A stretch of DNA of 64,000 nt from Allohahella sp002354735 (lineage in GTDB: Bacteria; Pseudomonadota; Gammaproteobacteria; Pseudomonadales; Oleiphilaceae): contig NZ_CP172312.1 of the NCBI RefSeq assembly GCF_047946665.1, forward strand, positions 1,488,001 through 1,552,000, read 5' to 3'. The notes under the pieces are model-generated. The model was not told the DNA's origin. It was given only the letters and a program-made list of their open reading frames with translations, and searched no databases. A program made the translations under genes and the position numbers. Shown in pieces: positions 51,754-60,028 of the stretch (its first letter is position 1; each line of letters begins with the position of its first letter).

Positions 51754-53376
51754 TCACTGCCTATCATCAATGCGTCGACTATTTGGCGATTTCAGGCGCG
51801 TCAAAGCCAGAGCAATGCATGCGCCCAGCAAGCCCAGTAGAAAATAACGAAAGATGTGGGGGTATTGACTAAAGAAGCTTGAGTCGAAGTTGCTCGCGAC
51901 TGGTACATCGACCAGCCAACCACCAGCGTGTTGTGGCGGTGACATGAAGATAATCCGACCGTGCGGTAGCGCAACTACTGAAGGACCATTATTGACCACG
52001 TGCACCATTGGCAGTCGGTTTTCCACAGCGCGCAGTATGGCACTGTGGACATGCTGATACGGCTGCCGGGTCGCGCCGAACCAGCCGTTGCTCGACATGG
52101 CCAGCAATAGTCCGCCCGGCCGGCCGGGTCCTGTTTCAGCTCGCGCAACGGACGCTATCGCCTCTGCCACGAAGACCGGGAAGACGGTCTCATAACAGAT
52201 GAGCGGCACCATTGTTACTGCCGCCGTAGTGAAGTCTTCGTAGGCCTGACCCGCAGCAATCTCGTTGAGGAATTCGCCCAGGAAATTCTCTGCTCGAACT
52301 CTGAGCGCGGGGACATCACTGACCAGGGGCACATATTCACCGAAGGGAATGCGCTTCATCTTCCGGTAACGCGCTGCTTCCTGCCCATCATTGGCGATCA
52401 TCACAGCAGTGTTGTACTGCACGACTGGAGACGCCGGACTGCCCTTTTCACTGGATTCGATGTCCTGGAAAATCAGTGATATATCAAGATTATCTATAAC
52501 GTTCGTAAAGGCTCTTGCCACCGCCTTGTCCTGAAAGTAATCCTTGTCACGCGCTTCCGGCCATACCACGATCTCAGCGCCGGCAGCAGCGAGTCGTTGA
52601 GTCATCTCCATTTCAGGTGGAAACGCACGACTGTATCCCGGGTATACAGGCGACCTCTGCAAGGTCGGGCGCTCGTTGGGTTGGACCAGGCCGAAACTGA
52701 TTGTGTCCTGCCGTGCGACGAGCTCATCCCACTGCCCCAGCCAATACCAACCATAGAGAAACCAGGCCACCACGAGTCCCAGTGCTGGCAACAAGGTAGC
52801 GAGCCGACTAAGTCTGAGCAGCGCGTGCAACAACATGATATTGACGAGCGCGATAATGAAGTCCAGACCACTGACACCGAACAGCGCAGCAGCCTGCAAG
52901 GCCATCAGGAATTCGGTCTGCGTTTCACCCGGTCGGAATGGGAACAGCAATGGAAAAACCGCACATAGTGCAGCGGTAGTCACAGGAAACAGGATGTAAT
53001 CGTGTAGGCCTGTACGTCGTCGAAGCCAGGCGAATAGGAGGATGATGAGGGCTGGCAGCTGTGCCGTATACAGCCAGAATAGTGCCCCCCAGACCAGACT
53101 CAGCATGAAGCCGTAGCCTTTGGAGAGCATGAGAAAATCGATGATCCAGTAAGCGGCAGCCATGCCTAGCGTCAGGCCACTGAGCAAGCCCCAGACGTAG
53201 GCCTGCCACAGGGTCGCGCGATGAACAGCGATGAGTAGCGGCACAAAGGCAAGCCACATTAGCGCAAATAGTGGGGGATACAGCAATGGCGCAGCTAGCA
53301 GCAAGCCCGAAACCAGTGCGAGCACCGTTGCTCGAATGTGCGACAGTCCTGCCTGCCCGTATAGGCGCGTGATCAA
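51754..53376 (-). CDS. Apolipoprotein N-acyltransferase-like protein (Lnt family)
   Basis: A 540-residue inner-membrane protein: about six or seven N-terminal membrane helices, a periplasmic nitrilase-like domain and a C-terminal helix. The catalytic triad of the family is visible: Glu in VVWPEARD near 275, Lys in RKMKRIPFGEY near 341 and Cys in PLICYETVFP near 396. Lnt adds the third acyl chain to lipoproteins. Its place as the last gene after two lipase-foldase-like genes, with a TTG start overlapping the previous stop, is unusual for housekeeping lnt and suggests a paralogue with a dedicated substrate. Confidence 0.82.
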   Translation of the reverse strand: MITRLYGQAGLSHIRATVLALVSGLLLAAPLLYPPLFALMWLAFVPLLIAVHRATLWQAYVWGLLSGLTLGMAAAYWIIDFLMLSKGYGFMLSLVWGALFWLYTAQLPALIILLFAWLRRRTGLHDYILFPVTTAALCAVFPLLFPFRPGETQTEFLMALQAAALFGVSGLDFIIALVNIMLLHALLRLSRLATLLPALGLVVAWFLYGWYWLGQWDELVARQDTISFGLVQPNERPTLQRSPVYPGYSRAFPPEMEMTQRLAAAGAEIVVWPEARDKDYFQDKAVARAFTNVIDNLDISLIFQDIESSEKGSPASPVVQYNTAVMIANDGQEAARYRKMKRIPFGEYVPLVSDVPALRVRAENFLGEFLNEIAAGQAYEDFTTAAVTMVPLICYETVFPVFVAEAIASVARAETGPGRPGGLLLAMSSNGWFGATRQPYQHVHSAILRAVENRLPMVHVVNNGPSVVALPHGRIIFMSPPQHAGGWLVDVPVASNFDSSFFSQYPHIFRYFLLGLLGACIALALTRLKSPNSRRIDDRQ

Positions 53377-54047
53377 TCCTGGCTCGGCAAGATCTGATTA
53401 TAACGCGCGCTCAGCTCGGCCAGCCGAAGCTTTTTCTGCTTTTCATCCAGCGCATCATCTTCATTGACTGCGCGACGCGCCAACAGGTAGGACTTGAGCA
53501 TGATCCCCTTACCAAAAACGGCCTGAACGGTAGCCTCATCGAAAAACGTTCGCTTGAGCGCTATATCGTTTTCGAGTGTTGCACGTGAATCAGTCGCAGC
53601 GCTTGCCTGCCCTGCAGCGTTCGCAGCCTGTCGATAGCGATAGTGATTCACGAGTAATTTCGAGAGCGTCTCGCCCGCCAGCCCCGGCATTTCAATATCT
53701 ATCAGCTGCGCCAGGCGCTCGAGATTAGCATCGTCAAGATCTGTCGGCAGTATGCTCGTAGCGCCTTCGAGCACACGAGCGAGATAAGGCTCGAGCACCA
53801 GCCTGCCCTGCTCGTCTACTCTGACGTTCTGCAGAATCGCGCTGATTGGTGCAAAGTCGAAAGACCAGCTTGTTGGCGCGACTGGACGCTGTGCTGCTAC
53901 CTCCGCAGGCTGCTCCCACAGATCGTGGTGAATTGTATCAGGCGCCTGCCTGAGCTGCGCAAGATAGAGCGCCAGTGCAGCGAAAGTAAAGGTCACGACA
54001 GCAAGCCCCATCGCCGGGAACCATGTGGGCAGCCTCAATCGACTCAC
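53373..54047 (-). CDS. Short lipase-chaperone (Lif)-like membrane protein
   Basis: A 224-residue protein with one N-terminal membrane segment (about 12-30) and a periplasmic helical domain. Segments such as VDEQGRLVLEPYLARVLEG near 76 and LVNHYRYRQAANAAG near 130 resemble the first half of lipase foldases (GrL ... Y-Yr-A pattern). It is shorter than a full Lif, and the RxxFDY motif is absent. GTG start, three bases after the larger Lif-like gene and overlapping the Lnt-like gene. The assignment is weak on its own and rests partly on the neighbour. Confidence 0.5.
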   Translation of the reverse strand: MSRLRLPTWFPAMGLAVVTFTFAALALYLAQLRQAPDTIHHDLWEQPAEVAAQRPVAPTSWSFDFAPISAILQNVRVDEQGRLVLEPYLARVLEGATSILPTDLDDANLERLAQLIDIEMPGLAGETLSKLLVNHYRYRQAANAAGQASAATDSRATLENDIALKRTFFDEATVQAVFGKGIMLKSYLLARRAVNEDDALDEKQKKLRLAELSARYNQILPSQD

Positions 54048-54050
54048 CGC

Positions 54051-55007
54051 TCAGTTGATATCAGTAACATCGCCGAGTGGCAAGTGGCTGACCTTTTCCA
54101 ACTCATGGTTATCGAAGTGCTGGCGCATCAATGCCGCAATTTGCGTGCGTTTCTCGTTGTCGCTGAGCCCAGCGTTCACCACCCGCTGCTTCTCCGCCAT
54201 GAACGTTTTGTAGCGTTGGTTCCAGTCCCTGATACCGGTCGTCTGTTCGACGTGTTGAGCCTGAAGCTCGGACGCCATCGCCAGCTTCTCCTGCGTCGAA
54301 AGCGAAGTGTCGCTTTCAATGCGCTGACTCTCGAACATGTATTGCGCATTGGCGTCAGTCACGGCAAACAGCGAGCTGGCGACCTCGTTGCCCATATAGA
54401 CTTCACGTAGGGCCTGTAGCTCCTGATACTGTCTCTCGAAATCGTCGGCCGTCAGATTCTGCGCGCCCTCATCCTCTGTGAAGTACACGTCGTTAAAATC
54501 CGCCTCCGCCTTGAGCAGCTCTGCATAATCGCCGACGATACGCGCTGTCTGCTCGCCCGCCTTGCCCGGCAGCCCTTGCTTGATCAAAGCCTGGAGCGCT
54601 GCGATCTGTGCAGGCGCGAGTCTTGCATCCGTGGCTGCCAATGTCGCCTCCAGAGCGAGCAATGCGTCATGATCGGCGATAACGTCTCCGTTCTCGTCGA
54701 GCTTTACCGCCTGTAAGGCCGCGTACACCGAGTCGGGCGTGAATGGCATTGGCTCACCTTCAGGCTGTTGCGCTTCGACAGGTGCTGAATCCTTGCCTGC
54801 TCCCGGCTCGGCCGCCCATTGCCAGGCAGAGGCGATTGTATTTTCAGCAAGCGCATCCGCACCGTCAGGTTTAGCCGACGACACCGTAGGCTCCTCGACG
54901 ACAGTTGCGCCTGGATCGAGATAGATCACCAGCACTACCGTCAGCAGGGCAAGACCGGCGATGGAGATTCCCAGCAGGAGTGGATTAATGGGTTTCGTCA
55001 TCATCAA
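54051..55007 (-). CDS. Lipase secretion chaperone (Lif)-like protein
   Basis: A 318-residue protein: N-terminal anchor (about 10-30), a Pro/Glu/Ala-rich linker, then an extended helical periplasmic domain. The segments LREVYMGNEVASSLFAVTDA near 197, LSTQEKLAMASELQAQ near 235 and the final LMRQHFDNHELEKVSHL match the pattern of steric lipase foldases, which fold class I lipases before type II secretion. No class I lipase is adjacent; the nearest hydrolase is the PETase-like gene two genes upstream. It follows the AraC gene by six bases. Confidence 0.7.
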   Translation of the reverse strand: MMMTKPINPLLLGISIAGLALLTVVLVIYLDPGATVVEEPTVSSAKPDGADALAENTIASAWQWAAEPGAGKDSAPVEAQQPEGEPMPFTPDSVYAALQAVKLDENGDVIADHDALLALEATLAATDARLAPAQIAALQALIKQGLPGKAGEQTARIVGDYAELLKAEADFNDVYFTEDEGAQNLTADDFERQYQELQALREVYMGNEVASSLFAVTDANAQYMFESQRIESDTSLSTQEKLAMASELQAQHVEQTTGIRDWNQRYKTFMAEKQRVVNAGLSDNEKRTQIAALMRQHFDNHELEKVSHLPLGDVTDIN

Positions 55008-55013
55008 ATGCCC

Positions 55014-55871
55014 TCAAATTACACGCAGTGGCGCGGCACGATTTACCACCGGCACGCCCGATCCAAGCACTTCATCAGCCATCAAGACCTCCAGCATCGG
55101 CGGCTTGAGAAACCGTGCGGACGGGGCAATACCGTGGATGGCGCTGTATGACTTTGAAAAATGTGCCGAGCTTGCGAAGCCAGCTGCCAACGCTGCATTG
55201 GTTATGGATTCACCTAGCGCAAGATGGATCACACCAACGAAAACCCGATAGCGCAAACGGTATCGGGTAATGGGTACGCCTATCTGTTCCTTGAAAAGTT
55301 TTTCCAGGCGCGAAGCAGAAAGATGAACCTCGGCGGCAAATTTTTGCACGCTCAGGTTTTCGGCAACTGTTTCGCGGATGCTCTGGATAACAGTAACGAT
55401 TCTCGGGTCGAACTCTCGGAAAACGACTCCGGCCAAGGCCGGCGGAATGATGAGATCCCTCAGCATTCTACGTGTTTCGCTAGGATGCAGGCCCTCGTCT
55501 CGAATGTACAGCAGGCGCCTGACCAGCAAGTCTTCCTGAGGATGCGCATAGCTCATATTGTCCGACACGCGGGTCATGATACTTTCAAGCGCGGCATGAT
55601 CCTGGCTCAGGGGTGGCAAATAATAGATGGCCACGACAGCGGCACTGGTATCGAGATTGAGACTGGCGAAACTGGTACCCGCTTTCAGTAAGACGCTACG
55701 GGTGCTGATGGGCTTACCAGTGTTTGGGGAGATGGTCATCACCCCATCCAGACTGACAAGAAGCTTGTCAGACACTACTGAATGGGAGCGGTAGGCAATT
55801 CTGCTAGCACCAAGGAAGAGAAGCTGATTTCTCCAGATATACAGCTTGGCAGTTCCCTGGGCTGAATCCAT
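55014..55871 (-). CDS. AraC-family transcriptional regulator
   Basis: A 285-residue regulator. The N-terminal part is a cupin-like sensing domain without a close match that I recognise. The C-terminal 100 residues hold the double helix-turn-helix (VAENLSVQKFAAEVHLSASR near 168 and NAALAAGFASSAHFSKSYSA near 228). It sits 21 bases after the PETase-like gene and six before the Lif-like gene on the same strand, so it is likely co-transcribed with them and a candidate controller of this group. Confidence 0.9.
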   Translation of the reverse strand: MDSAQGTAKLYIWRNQLLFLGASRIAYRSHSVVSDKLLVSLDGVMTISPNTGKPISTRSVLLKAGTSFASLNLDTSAAVVAIYYLPPLSQDHAALESIMTRVSDNMSYAHPQEDLLVRRLLYIRDEGLHPSETRRMLRDLIIPPALAGVVFREFDPRIVTVIQSIRETVAENLSVQKFAAEVHLSASRLEKLFKEQIGVPITRYRLRYRVFVGVIHLALGESITNAALAAGFASSAHFSKSYSAIHGIAPSARFLKPPMLEVLMADEVLGSGVPVVNRAAPLRVI

Positions 55872-55892
55872 GACTCGTTCTACGACATCAGA

Positions 55893-56819
55893 TTAGTAGG
55901 CGCAGGTGTCACGATACTCGGAGATCGCAGTGTTGGCCTCGTGGTTCGGGCCGCACAGGAACTGCTGATATCGAGTATCCCTGTCGATGAAACGCTTCAT
56001 CCATGATACACCATACTTGCCCAACAGGCCGCCGTTGCTGCCACCACCGTTCGCACAGCGATGATCGCCGTTGTTGATTTCCAGATAGGCCTTGTCGGTG
56101 CTGGCTGGAATTCTGTTATAGAATGGCGACGCGTGGCTACCGACCGGCGCAGTCGAATCACTCTCGCAGGCGATGATCATGGTCGGTGTTTCAATCTGAT
56201 CGAAAGGATTGCTGCCCGAATGCCATGGCGCAAGTGGTATGGCAGCACTCAAGCGAGCACCTGAGGCGAGGCGAAGCGCGCCACCACCACCCATTGACCA
56301 ACCCATCGCGCCCAAGCGTGAAGCATCGACCATACCGGAAATGGCGCTGCTGCTGCTATTACTTTGACTAATCACATAATCAAGTGCATTGGACAACTGA
56401 GTGGCACGGCTGGCAGGCTGATCGAAGCCCGAGTTGGTGGCAATGGTGATTACCACAAAGCCATGTGAAGCCAGACGAGGTCCCCACCAGGCAATCGAAG
56501 ACTCACCTGCAGTGAACCCAGGTACTACAGCGATGGCGCCCATTTTACCGGTCGTGTTGGTTGGGTAGTGGATAGTGCCACCGCCAAAACCATTCACGGA
56601 ACTTGAAACCCGCACAGTGCCAACACTGTAGGGACCACTGTTCGCTTCGAGGTAGCTCGAAGTAGGATTAGGACCACGAGTAAAGTCGCAGTCGACCTGA
56701 CATGGCTGTGGTGGTGGGGTTGGATCGGGATCTGGGGTCGGTGTAAAACTCCAGGCACTGGCAGAAAACAGAACCGCACTTGCGGCAATAGTGAATCGGT
56801 CCATTACGCTATTCATCAT
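55893..56819 (-). CDS. Secreted PETase-like polyester hydrolase (type II)
   Basis: A 308-residue alpha/beta hydrolase with signal peptide and a Pro/Asp-rich linker. Catalytic Ser is in MGWSMGGGG near 173, Asp in ACESDSTAPV near 219, and His in NGDHRCANGG near 251. Features known from Ideonella PETase are present: the Trp in APWHSG, the extra disulfide pair (Cys in ACESD and in RCANG), the second pair in FLCGP and DTCAY, and the extended loop with SNGG. Differences: Phe in PGFTAG where PETase has Tyr, and Arg after the catalytic His where it has Ser. It probably cleaves aliphatic or aromatic polyesters outside the cell; activity on PET itself is inference. Confidence 0.88.
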   Translation of the reverse strand: MMNSVMDRFTIAASAVLFSASAWSFTPTPDPDPTPPPQPCQVDCDFTRGPNPTSSYLEANSGPYSVGTVRVSSSVNGFGGGTIHYPTNTTGKMGAIAVVPGFTAGESSIAWWGPRLASHGFVVITIATNSGFDQPASRATQLSNALDYVISQSNSSSSAISGMVDASRLGAMGWSMGGGGALRLASGARLSAAIPLAPWHSGSNPFDQIETPTMIIACESDSTAPVGSHASPFYNRIPASTDKAYLEINNGDHRCANGGGSNGGLLGKYGVSWMKRFIDRDTRYQQFLCGPNHEANTAISEYRDTCAY

Positions 56820-57066
56820 GAGGGCAACCTGTCGTAGTTGTATTTGTTTTGGGAACGTCGACGAGCACTACCAAAGCTACCAGAGCCCTCCTCCATGCAC
56901 TTTCACGATTTAGCACTCAAATGGGAACTGGTTCACATAAAACACCCAATCTCGCGTTAGAGGGTGGGCAGATGGCCGCCCTTCTACGCCTTGACTTGTA
57001 GGTGCGTGAGTTTTGGTGAAATGGTGGTGTTGGGTAGGTACGCCAATTCGTAAAATAAGCGCAACC

Positions 57067-57196
57067 GGTCTGGTATAGTAGTGTAGTTGAAATAGACTGG
57101 CTCCAAGGTTAGAAGGCGCCGACTCAAAGGTCACTGGGTCTGGTATAGTAGGTTTAACCAAGACCGCTGCTGCGTCACACCGGGTCTGGTATAGTA
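57067..57196 (+). repeat. Three copies of GGTCTGGTATAGTA
   Basis: Exact 14-base copies at 57067-57080, 57137-57150 and 57183-57196, spaced 70 and 46 bases, in the 387-base gap between the PETase-like gene and the GNAT gene. Each contains TGGTATAGT, which looks like an extended -10 element on the plus strand. The stretches between them differ. The rest of the gap (56820-57066) holds a small GGGC-rich hairpin around 56965-56982 and nothing else I can name. Confidence 0.8.
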
Positions 57197-57206
57197 TGCG
57201 TTCAAA

Positions 57207-57710
57207 TCACCAACGCTGACGATAGACCCGGACAGCCCAGCCACTGTACTGGGCCAGTTCGAACTCGCTGAAACCGACCTTTTCTGCAACGCGGATGGAT
57301 GGTGAGTGTGCCGGCGCAATAATGGCGACAACAGAATCGAGTTTCTTTTTCGCCTTCCCATAATGCAGCACCGCCGCCGCGGCCTCTGCAGCCAGTCCCT
57401 TCCCCCAGCTCGATTGTGATAGACGATATCCTATTTCAACAGCGTCTTCGGCCTCGATCGAGACCCGACTCAAACCGCAGAAACCAAGCAAAGCCTGAGA
57501 CTCCCTGTCGACCAGCGCCCATTGACCAAAGCCGTTCTGGCTGTAGGACTCCGTGCAGGCGCTGATAAATCTCGTTGTAGCCTGCAGGTCCAAGGGGCCG
57601 TTGACAGAATACGCCATGACTTCAGGGTCCCCCAATATGGCGGCAAGCTGCTGCGCGTCATCCAGAACGAACTCACGAATGAGCAAGCGTTCGGTTTCCG
57701 CTATGATCAT
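57207..57710 (-). CDS. GNAT-family N-acetyltransferase (RimJ/RimL-like)
   Basis: A 167-residue acetyl-CoA-dependent acetyltransferase. It begins with the RimJ/RimL pattern TERLLIREFVLDDAQQLAAI, has the acetyl-CoA loop QSSWGKGLAAEAAAA near residue 100, and ends with PSIRVAEKVGFSE near 135. The substrate is not predictable. It stands alone, with the triple repeat immediately past its 3' end and 287 bases without recognisable features upstream. Confidence 0.88.
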   Translation of the reverse strand: MIIAETERLLIREFVLDDAQQLAAILGDPEVMAYSVNGPLDLQATTRFISACTESYSQNGFGQWALVDRESQALLGFCGLSRVSIEAEDAVEIGYRLSQSSWGKGLAAEAAAAVLHYGKAKKKLDSVVAIIAPAHSPSIRVAEKVGFSEFELAQYSGWAVRVYRQRW

Positions 57711-57997
57711 TTCCCCCTCCCCTCATTCCGGTGCTGGCGCTGGCTGCCGCTAGCAAAGCATCGTCGGTGCGCTCACCAGCTGAACGGGATGCTGAAACTC
57801 ATCCAAATCATAAACCTCTTCATCTGCCAACTGAACGAGCCCCCCTTTCACAAGGGCAAGCACGAACAGCAGCAGCAATGCACTAACCGATCGCCGCACG
57901 CTATAGAACTCCGAATCATCAACTAGGTTTAGTTTTGCTCACCTACGATAGTCCAGGTCCGAGATTATGCAATAAATGACTCAATTTCAGAGGCTTA

Positions 57998-58300
57998 CTA
58001 GCCAGGCTTAATTGGGGTACTTGCCGCCTCACCCACCACAGTCGCCCACAAGCGCACTTCAAAACCGGTGACCAGGCCGTGCTCAAAATAGGGATCAGCC
58101 AACGCGAACTGTTTCGGCACTTCGGGATCCTCACAACTGAACAACAGCATGGCCGCATCCGCAGGGTCTGCCAGTGCACCTGCAAGCACCAGCTCCCCAC
58201 GAGATTGAGCTGCCCAGGCATGCTGCAGATGGGCCAGCCGGTACTCGTCTCTGCGCTCGAGATAATCGGGCGCAAGATTATAAAACATCATGTAATGCAT
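57998..58300 (-). CDS. YciI-family protein
   Basis: A 100-residue protein of the dimeric ferredoxin-like YciI family: MHYMMFYNLAPDY at the start, RLAHLQHAW near 22 with the conserved His, GELVLAGALADP near 35 and DPYFEHGLVTGFEVRLW near 70. Biochemical role unknown in most members. ATG 58300 is chosen over TTG 58303 because GGAGG lies seven bases upstream. Isolated gene. Confidence 0.85.
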   Translation of the reverse strand: MHYMMFYNLAPDYLERRDEYRLAHLQHAWAAQSRGELVLAGALADPADAAMLLFSCEDPEVPKQFALADPYFEHGLVTGFEVRLWATVVGEAASTPIKPG

Positions 58301-58435
58301 CAAAAAACCCTCCTTAGCGTATGAAAAAACAGCATTTTCCGGCTGTCGTTACTGCAAAGCTCTAGTGCCAGGGGTATACACTGCGTGACCGAGTCCTGGC
58401 AAGTCTGACTCAGTCATTTCTGTTGTTTCTTGGAA

Positions 58436-58843
58436 CTATTTCCGCGGCGGTATTGAATAAGTACCTACCGCGTGTGCCACCGGGGCCTCATCCCCCTCCG
58501 AGTACAGGCTCACCTCGCCGACGGCAAGTGTCCGACCCAACTTGATCAGGCGGCATTCGGCAATCACGTCAGCATTCGGTGAGGGGCGGCGGAGAAAATT
58601 GATGTTAAGGCTTGTCGTCACGGCGAGGGGCACCAATCCTATTTCGCCGAGGATCGCAGCGTAGAGCGCGATATCGGCCATACTCATCAAAACTGGGCCA
58701 GCCACCGTTCCCCCCGGTCTGAGTTCCGTCGGGGTCACCCGCTGACGGATGACCGAGCCCATTTCGCCTACAGCCTCGACGGTGCAGGTGACGTGGGGAA
58801 ATTCATTGTTGAAGAAGGTGGTCAGTTCATCCAGGGTTAACAT
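58436..58843 (-). CDS. PaaI-type hotdog thioesterase
   Basis: A 135-residue hotdog-fold protein. The segment LRPGGTVAGPVLMSMADIAL near residue 43 is the PaaI active-site region, with Asp in MADIA, and INFLRRPSPNADVIAEC near 81 is typical. It would hydrolyse an acyl-CoA of unknown identity. It lies 19 bases downstream of the membrane-protein gene, so the three minus-strand genes from YtoQ onward may be co-transcribed. Confidence 0.87.
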   Translation of the reverse strand: MLTLDELTTFFNNEFPHVTCTVEAVGEMGSVIRQRVTPTELRPGGTVAGPVLMSMADIALYAAILGEIGLVPLAVTTSLNINFLRRPSPNADVIAECRLIKLGRTLAVGEVSLYSEGDEAPVAHAVGTYSIPPRK

Positions 58844-58862
58844 GCAAGTTCACTCGTCAGGT

Positions 58863-59327
58863 TCAATTGATGGCGGTCATGAGGTAAAGCCCATACAGTA
58901 TTGCCAGAACGACGTGAGGATAGGCGATCGTAGGCCGACAAGCCTGACGTCCGTATTCCACCATCAGATCCAAGGTGCCTCCTCTCCCCTTCAGGTATTC
59001 AAGGTTGAACTGAAACGGCGTTACGGCAGGTTCTGCTGCTGCGCTACCTCCCATACTCGTCTCGAGTTGCAGCAAACGTGACTCGATCCGCGCCTGGAAC
59101 GTCTTCCAGATCGCATCCTGCAGCCAGACGACGAGCAGCAGTGCGAGTATAAAGATACTGGCGAGCCCATTGATCAGGCTCAGAGTAACAATCGCTACGT
59201 TGAGCACTTTCAGCAGCAACGCAAATTTCTCGTAGCTATCGAACTGATTCTGCAGCAGACACCATTCCATACCATACGACTCTGTAGGCGCCTGCCCCTC
59301 TGGTCGGGATGCTCGCATAAAGCTCAC
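58863..59327 (-). CDS. Unrecognised membrane protein paired with YtoQ
   Basis: A 154-residue protein I do not recognise. Two hydrophobic segments lie close together at about residues 40-70 (LLLKVLNVAIVTLSLI, then IFILALLLVVWL) and one at the C-terminus (about 135-152), with a soluble, charged middle containing RIESRLLQLET. The start overlaps the YtoQ stop by ATGA, so the two are translated together, suggesting that the membrane protein presents or anchors YtoQ. Confidence 0.75.
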   Translation of the reverse strand: MSFMRASRPEGQAPTESYGMEWCLLQNQFDSYEKFALLLKVLNVAIVTLSLINGLASIFILALLLVVWLQDAIWKTFQARIESRLLQLETSMGGSAAAEPAVTPFQFNLEYLKGRGGTLDLMVEYGRQACRPTIAYPHVVLAILYGLYLMTAIN

Positions 59328-59767
59328 GAGCGGCTGGTGACATATTCGAGGATCTCGACCACCTGCTCAGGCGTCGTGGCCCACGCCATGGCGGCCGCAT
59401 CAACCTCCTTCAGGGGATGCACGATGCTCTCATCGTGAAGGGTGATATAGGGTACGTCCATGGCCGCACAGTAGCCGGCATCGAATGCAGCGTTCCACTG
59501 TTTATACTGGTCACCGAAACGCACCACGGCAAGATCACAGTTCGAGATCAGTGTTTTGATCCGAATGGCGTTCACTTTTGCCGAGCGATGATCACGCCAG
59601 AACTGGTTTTCCGCCTTTCCAAGCACATCGCCAGCACTATCACTCGCTTCGTGATCAGTCACAGCCGACGTGAAGGTCACCGGTAGATTGCGGGCTTCGC
59701 AGCCAGCGCGAAGCTTGTCTCGCCAATCGGTGTGTATTTCGCCTGAAAGATATACGGTCCATACCAT
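59324..59767 (-). CDS. YtoQ-family protein
   Basis: A 147-residue protein of the YtoQ family, distantly like nucleoside 2-deoxyribosyltransferases. It begins VYLSGEIHTDWRD, contains NAIRIKTLISNCDLAVVRFG near 65 and FDAGYCAAMDVPYITLHD near 92. Enzymatic activity is not established as far as I know. ATG 59767 follows a 261-base gap in which I see no feature. It is coupled to the membrane protein downstream. Confidence 0.85.
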   Translation of the reverse strand: MVWTVYLSGEIHTDWRDKLRAGCEARNLPVTFTSAVTDHEASDSAGDVLGKAENQFWRDHRSAKVNAIRIKTLISNCDLAVVRFGDQYKQWNAAFDAGYCAAMDVPYITLHDESIVHPLKEVDAAAMAWATTPEQVVEILEYVTSRS

Positions 59768-60028
59768 AGCTGTTGCACTGCTCCGGATTGCGAAAAATTG
59801 AATGTGGCACCGCCGTGCTGTCAGCAGTCGGCGGTGTCGAGCGCTTGTATGCTAGCGTCCAGCACAGCGCTTTACCACCGGCAAGTCGTGTCGTGACGCG
59901 CTTCAGCCCCATCGACTTGTGCTGTGAACCACTTCAAGCCTTGACAAAAGCACCGTCTTCGCTGCTCGATTCGTGCCGAAATTTCCGCTAAGGTTCCGCT
60001 CGGACACTCAAACTCCAAGGACAGTAGT

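Noticed and set aside
57100..57220. tRNA-like remnants around the triple repeat
   Set aside because: A GTTCAAATC stretch recalls a T-arm, but no acceptor or anticodon stem can be formed.
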